This document shows positions 12,053 to 15,801 of a stretch of 15,801 bases of DNA, piece after piece. Position numbers and translations under genes: made by a program. This DNA comes from Candidatus Peribacterales bacterium (lineage in GTDB: Bacteria; Patescibacteriota; Gracilibacteria; Peribacterales; Peribacteraceae), in the NCBI GenBank assembly GCA_021731345.1, contig JAKFXO010000099.1, positions 1 to 15,801 on the forward strand, given 5' to 3'. Positions within the stretch are counted from its first letter, which is position 1. Each line of letters starts with the position of its first letter. A model generated the notes under the pieces. That model worked only from the letters and a program-made list of their open reading frames with translations. It was not told the origin of the DNA and made no database searches.

Positions 12053-14149
12053 TTATTTGCCACCCTGACGTGCTGCGATGACTTCATCAGCAACGTTCTT
12101 GGAGACCTTTGCGTAGTGGCTTGGTTCCATGGAGTAGCTTGCGCGACCCTGGGACATGGAGCGGAGTTCCGTTGCGTAACCGAACATGGCTGCGAGAGGA
12201 ACGTCAGCGAGAACTGTCTTGGCCATACCGCGGGAACCAGTGTCTTTGATAAGACCACGGCGCGCGCTGATGTCACCCATCACGTCTCCGAAGTAATCCT
12301 CCGGACACACGATTTCGACCTTCATGATTGGCTCAAGGAGAACCGGCTCTGCCTTGCGACAAGCGGCCTGAATACCGATGGACGAACAGATTTTGTACGC
12401 CATTTCGGAGGAGTCCACGTCATGGGACGAACCGTCTGTGAGCTCAACTTTGATGTCTACCATTGGGAATCCTGCAACGACACCACGGGAAAGACCTTCC
12501 TGGAAACCCTTATCACACGGCGAGATAAATTCGCGTGGGATACGGCCTCCAACGACAGAGTTCTCGAATTCGTAACCCTTGCCTGGCTCCTGAGGATAGA
12601 CGGTGAAGAGAACGTGTCCGTACTGTCCACGACCACCCGTCTGCTTGATGTACTTTTCCTCATGGTCGACGCTCTTCTGAATCGTCTCGCGGTAGGCAAC
12701 CTGTGGCTTACCGGAGTTGCTCTCCACCTTAAATTCGCGGCGCATACGATCCATGATGATATCAAGGTGAAGCTCACCCATTCCTGCGAGGATGGTCTGA
12801 CCTGTCTCTTCGTCCGAGCGGACGCGGAGTGTTGGGTCTTCTTCCACGAGCTTCTGGAGAGCCATACCCATTTTCTCTTGGTCGGCCTTCGTCTTTGGTT
12901 CAATAGCGAGCGAGATCACAGGTTCAGCGAACGTGATGCTCTCGAGGCGAATTGGGTGATCCTCAGCAGAGAGTGAGTCACCCGTGCGGGTGTCCTTGAG
13001 TCCGATCACAGCTCCGATGTCACCTGCTTCGATCTGATCGATTTCGGTGCGGTTATTGGCGTGCAAACGAACAAGGCGTCCGATGCGCTCTTTGTTACCT
13101 GTGCGAGTGTTGACCACGTACGATCCCGACTTCAGGACTCCGGAGTACACACGAACGAAGATAAGGCGTCCGACGAATGGGTCAGTTGCGATCTTAAAAG
13201 CAAGAGCAGCAAGTGGCTCGTTATTATCTGGCTTACGCTCTTCTTCTTTGTCCGTATCTGGGTTCACACCCTTCACCGGAGGAGCGTCGAATGGGTTTGG
13301 CAGGAAGTTCACGACAGCGTCGAGAACAAGCTGCACACCCATGTTCTTGAGGGATGATCCACAGAGAACTGGGAACGTCTTACCGGCAACAGTGCCCTGA
13401 CGGAGAGCGTCGAGGAGCTCTTCTTTTGTGAGAGTTCCGTTGGTGAGGAACTTATCCATGAGTTCTTCACCTGCACCTTCGGCTGCCTTCTCCATCATGA
13501 TGGCGCGGTACTTCTTCACCTCTTCTTTCATATCATCTGGGACTGGGTGGTGAACGTGCTTCTCACCGTGCTCACCCTCAAAGGTCACCATCTCTTCATT
13601 GATGAGATCGATGATCGCCTTGAAGTCGCTCTCAGCTCCGACTGGAAGCTGGATAGCAACAGCGTTCTTGGAAAGACGTTCGTGGATGCTCTGGAGAGAC
13701 ATGTAGAAATCACCTCCAATTTTGTCCATCTTGTTGACGAATGCGAGACGTGGGACGGCGTACTTGTCAGCCTGGCGCCATACAGTCTCAGACTGTGGCT
13801 CGACTCCCTGGGAGCCGTCGAACACTGCAACGCCTCCGTCAAGAACTCGGAGTGAACGCTCCACTTCAGCCGTGAAGTCCACGTGACCTGGGGTGTCGAT
13901 AAGGTTGATGACAGTCGTCGTGTCGACGCCCTTGAACTTACTCTTCCACATACACTGTGTTGCTGCAGACGTGATCGTGATACCGCGTTCGCGCTCCTGT
14001 TCCATCCAGTCCATCGTTGCTTCACCCTCGTGCACTTCACCGATCTTATAGTTCTTACCGGTGTAGAAAAGGATGCGCTCAGACGTGGTGGTCTTACCGG
14101 CATCGATGTGAGCGATGATTCCGATATTGCGTACGTTCTTTAAGTCCAT
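12053..14149 (-). CDS. fusA: Elongation factor G
   Basis: This 698-residue translational GTPase moves tRNAs and mRNA through the ribosome and helps recycle it. All G motifs are intact: AHIDAGKTTTS (13-23), RGITITSAATQ (55-65), DTPGHVDF (85-92) and NKMD (139-142). Domains II-V follow, including DPFVGRLIFVRVYSG, GMGELHLDIIMDR and the domain IV/V GGRGQYG and SSIGIQAA elements. Length is typical for bacterial EF-G. It lies downstream of rpsG but has its own promoter and is separated from rpsG by a terminator. tuf, often next, is absent and the regulator operon follows instead. The leader carries CTCCT close to the ATG and an AGGAG about 45 bases upstream, so no positioned Shine-Dalgarno is seen. 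Confidence 0.98.
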   Translation of the reverse strand: MDLKNVRNIGIIAHIDAGKTTTSERILFYTGKNYKIGEVHEGEATMDWMEQERERGITITSAATQCMWKSKFKGVDTTTVINLIDTPGHVDFTAEVERSLRVLDGGVAVFDGSQGVEPQSETVWRQADKYAVPRLAFVNKMDKIGGDFYMSLQSIHERLSKNAVAIQLPVGAESDFKAIIDLINEEMVTFEGEHGEKHVHHPVPDDMKEEVKKYRAIMMEKAAEGAGEELMDKFLTNGTLTKEELLDALRQGTVAGKTFPVLCGSSLKNMGVQLVLDAVVNFLPNPFDAPPVKGVNPDTDKEEERKPDNNEPLAALAFKIATDPFVGRLIFVRVYSGVLKSGSYVVNTRTGNKERIGRLVRLHANNRTEIDQIEAGDIGAVIGLKDTRTGDSLSAEDHPIRLESITFAEPVISLAIEPKTKADQEKMGMALQKLVEEDPTLRVRSDEETGQTILAGMGELHLDIIMDRMRREFKVESNSGKPQVAYRETIQKSVDHEEKYIKQTGGRGQYGHVLFTVYPQEPGKGYEFENSVVGGRIPREFISPCDKGFQEGLSRGVVAGFPMVDIKVELTDGSSHDVDSSEMAYKICSSIGIQAACRKAEPVLLEPIMKVEIVCPEDYFGDVMGDISARRGLIKDTGSRGMAKTVLADVPLAAMFGYATELRSMSQGRASYSMEPSHYAKVSKNVADEVIAARQGGK

Positions 14150-14214
14150 ACAAATAGGAGAAAAAAGTGGAAGCGTGATCGTAGGGAAAGCTCCTCTATC
14201 AATCTAGCCGAGGC

Positions 14215-14243
14215 AGTATAGGGAATGAACGAACCTGTGAAAA
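14215..14243 (-). promoter_or_regulatory. Promoter of fusA
   Basis: Minus strand: TTTTCA (14238-14243), a 17-bp spacer and TATACT (14215-14220), predicting a leader of about 60 bases. It lies immediately after the rpsG terminator, in line with separate transcription of fusA. Confidence 0.6.
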
Positions 14244-14280
14244 TAGAAAACACGCGCCTTTTAGTTAGTAGAAATGCAAT

Positions 14281-14308
14281 AAAAAGAAAAACCCGCGTTG
14301 TGCGCGGG
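14281..14308 (-). terminator. Intrinsic terminator after rpsG
   Basis: Minus strand: CCCGCG-CACAA-CGCGGG (14292-14308) followed by TTTTTCTTTTT, 25 bases past the rpsG stop. Confidence 0.9.
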
Positions 14309-14333
14309 CTTGTCTGTCTCATATTCATAGTGA

Positions 14334-14792
14334 TTAGCCCATCTTCGCGAAGTGCGCGTACGCCTTGTTGGCCTGAGCCATTTTGTACACGTCTTCCTTC
14401 TTCTTAATTGCAGATCCCTGCTCAGCAGATGCATCGAGAAGCTCAAGAGCCAATTTCTCAGCCATTGGGATTCCCTTGCGGTCACGAGCAGCGTTCAGGA
14501 TCCAGCGGATCGAGAGAGACTGCTGACGCTTTGGGGTCACCTCCGTTGGAACCTGATACACAGCTCCAGCGATACGCTTCGGACGAACCTCCACGAGGGG
14601 CGTTGCGTTCAGGAGAGCTTTTGCAAAGATCTCCAGTGGTGGATCCTTCGTACGAGTCTTGATGATAGCGAGAGCATCATCGAGAATTTTGCGTGCGGTG
14701 GACTTCTTTCCCTGCTTCATGATGCAGTTCACGAACTTCTCCATGAGAGGATCGGAACCTTTAGGGATGTACTGTTTCGGGAGAGTAGACAT
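14334..14792 (-). CDS. rpsG: Small ribosomal subunit protein S7
   Basis: This 152-residue protein is a primary 16S rRNA 3'-domain binder and nucleates head assembly. Family landmarks: KFVNCIMKQGKKSTARKIL (19-37), ATPLVEVRPKRIAGAVYQVP (63-82) for the beta-hairpin, RQQSLSIRWI (89-98), and the C-terminal KKEDVYKMAQANKAYAHF helix. Length is ordinary. It follows rpsL by 35 bases, the standard str order. The upstream spacer contains CCTCC and CTCCT, complementary to a Shine-Dalgarno instead of one. An intrinsic terminator follows. Confidence 0.98.
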   Translation of the reverse strand: MSTLPKQYIPKGSDPLMEKFVNCIMKQGKKSTARKILDDALAIIKTRTKDPPLEIFAKALLNATPLVEVRPKRIAGAVYQVPTEVTPKRQQSLSIRWILNAARDRKGIPMAEKLALELLDASAEQGSAIKKKEDVYKMAQANKAYAHFAKMG

Positions 14793-14827
14793 GCGAGTGG
14801 TAGGAGACGAAGTGGAGGATTAAAGAT

Positions 14828-15247
14828 TTACTTCTTAGGCTTCTTAGCTCCGTAGAGCGAGCGACCTTGCTTACGGTCGCGAACACCTTCTGTGTCGAGC
14901 ACACCGCGGACGATGTGGTAACGAACACCCGGAAGGTCTTTCACACGGCCTCCGCGGACAAGAACAACGGAGTGTTCCTGAAGGTTGTGACCTTCTCCTC
15001 CGATGTACGCCGTGATTTCTTCACCATTGGTGAGACGGACACGAGCGATTTTACGGAGAGCGGAGTTCGGTTTCTTCGGCGTCATGGTTGTGACCTTCAG
15101 GCAGACACCGCGCTTTACGGGCGCTCCGTGACGGAGTTTCACACGCTTCATCTTGAGCGCGTTCCAGGTGTGCTGGAGGTTAGGGGCCTTGGTACGACGG
15201 CGCTGAGAGTGGCGGCCGTGGCGTACGAGTTGGTTGATTGTCGGCAT
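14828..15247 (-). CDS. rpsL: Small ribosomal subunit protein S12
   Basis: This 139-residue protein lines the decoding centre. The start MPTINQLVRHGR is the family N-terminus and fixes the ATG at 15247; a longer open frame upstream overlaps rpoC. PKKPNSALRK (57-66) holds the decoding-centre lysines associated with streptomycin response in E. coli (wild-type residues here). GGEGHNLQEHSVVLVRGGRVKDLPGVRY (83-110) includes the aspartate that is methylthiolated in some bacteria. Compared with E. coli S12 there is a basic insertion of about 15 residues before APVKRGVC, as also found in many other bacteria. The spacer to rpoC is 46 bases and C-rich, with no Shine-Dalgarno. Confidence 0.98.
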   Translation of the reverse strand: MPTINQLVRHGRHSQRRRTKAPNLQHTWNALKMKRVKLRHGAPVKRGVCLKVTTMTPKKPNSALRKIARVRLTNGEEITAYIGGEGHNLQEHSVVLVRGGRVKDLPGVRYHIVRGVLDTEGVRDRKQGRSLYGAKKPKK

Positions 15248-15293
15248 GTGGCGAGGAATGGTAGCGGGTAGAGTAGGGTGTCGTAAAGGGGGG

Positions 15294-15801
15294 CTAGTCC
15301 TTCTTTTTAGAATCCTTAGCTTCGGCCTTAGCGGCCTCCTTTGCCTCTTTGGCATCCTCAGCCTCTTTTTCAAAGCGCTGACGGAATGTGTGACCTGCAG
15401 GGATGAGACGTCCGATAATGACGTTTTCCTTGAGACCTTTGAGGTAGTCGATGTTGCCGGTTGTAGCAGCTTCCACGAGAACGCGGATCGTTTCCTGGAA
15501 GGAAGCACCTGCGAGCCATGACTCAGTAGCAAGCGATACGCGCGTGAGACCGAGAAGGAGCTGTTCGAATGTTGCCTCTTTCTTCTCGCCTTTCTTCTTA
15601 GACTTTGCGAGTGCAGTGTTGGCGCGGCGGATGTCGGCGATGTCGACGACTTCTCCTGCGAGAAGGTTCGTGTCACCGGAGTCGACGATGCGGACTTTGC
15701 TGAACATTTTGCGACCGATTATCTCAAGGTGTTTGTCGTTGATGGTCTGACCCTGGGAGGCGTAGATGTGCTGAACTTCCTGGATGATGTAGCTCTGCAC
15801 A
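15294..15801 (-). CDS. rpoC: RNA polymerase beta' subunit, C-terminal part (5' end outside window)
   Basis: The last 169 or so residues of beta' are present and in frame to the right edge. Diagnostic segments are QHIYASQGQTINDKHLEIIGRKM, VDSGDTNLLAGE, LLLGLTRVSLATESWLAGASFQETIRVLVEAA and LKGLKENVIIGRLIPAG. The tail is a lineage-specific, highly charged Lys/Glu/Ala extension of about 30 residues (KEAEDAKEAKEAAKAEAKD...), likely helical or disordered. The catalytic NADFDGD motif lies outside the window. Placement upstream of rpsL is the standard bacterial rpoBC-str arrangement. Confidence 0.97.
   Translation of the reverse strand, partial: VQSYIIQEVQHIYASQGQTINDKHLEIIGRKMFSKVRIVDSGDTNLLAGEVVDIADIRRANTALAKSKKKGEKKEATFEQLLLGLTRVSLATESWLAGASFQETIRVLVEAATTGNIDYLKGLKENVIIGRLIPAGHTFRQRFEKEAEDAKEAKEAAKAEAKDSKKKD

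Noticed and set aside
14828..15676. Longer minus-strand frame giving S12 an N-terminal extension of about 140 residues
   Set aside because: The extension overlaps the rpoC end in another frame, and S12 begins at MPTINQLVR; the start at 15247 is used.
1..15801. CRISPR array, insertion sequence, prophage or inteins
   Set aside because: No regularly spaced direct repeats, transposase, integrase or phage genes were seen, and nrdJ reads without an intein-like insertion.

Overview
The window comes from a bacterial chromosome with roughly balanced GC. UGA is a normal stop (it ends the genes at 1382, 7517 and 8798) and Trp is encoded by UGG. The right edge has the classic order rpoC - rpsL - rpsG - fusA on the minus strand, without tuf following. 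An adenosylcobalamin-dependent ribonucleotide reductase, an RNHCP zinc protein, an S-layer-homology-like exported protein, many short orphan proteins and weak Shine-Dalgarno use together suggest a Patescibacteria/CPR-type lineage, for example the Peregrinibacteria/Peribacteria side. This placement is an inference. UGA as a stop argues against the UGA-recoding Gracilibacteria and Absconditabacteria.

Layout, left to right. 1-2057 (plus): the 3' end of ychF, an exported SLH-like protein, a small orphan gene, and an RNHCP zinc protein. The last two appear to be transcribed from promoters that leave almost no 5' leader. 2146-6347 (minus): nrdJ, with a strong terminator, followed by two small orphan genes whose spacing suggests translational coupling. 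The region upstream of nrdJ holds a good NrdR-box match and a weaker second one in inverted orientation. 6631-8227 (plus): an NADPH-dependent FMN reductase-like flavoprotein, then an orphan 236-residue protein preceded by a clear promoter and a hairpin-rich leader with two identical CCCGAAAGGG (GNRA-capped) hairpins. 8228-8797: about 570 bases with no convincing gene but several strong inverted repeats and a G-quadruplex motif.

8798-11948 (minus) is the most interesting block. A TrpR/YerC-family regulator heads a compact operon with a HisG-like/HisE-like fusion protein and a RibD-like protein. Its promoter (TTGACA-17-TACTAT) is covered by two 16-bp direct repeats exactly 22 bp apart, a good candidate for autoregulatory operators. 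The HisG part is divergent at the expected PRPP loop, the HisE part has a changed metal-ligand motif, and RibD lacks its usual C-terminus. This may therefore be a degenerate or repurposed histidine/riboflavin cassette rather than a textbook pathway.

12053-15801 (minus) is the str region. fusA has its own promoter and terminator, rpsG ends in a terminator, rpsL lies upstream of rpsG, and the C-terminus of rpoC runs off the right edge. Several housekeeping genes (fusA, rpsG, rpsL, nrdJ) and the hisG/hisE fusion have pyrimidine-rich tracts, some containing CUCCU, where a Shine-Dalgarno would be expected. Several orphan genes and the flavoprotein do have purine-rich ribosome-binding sites.
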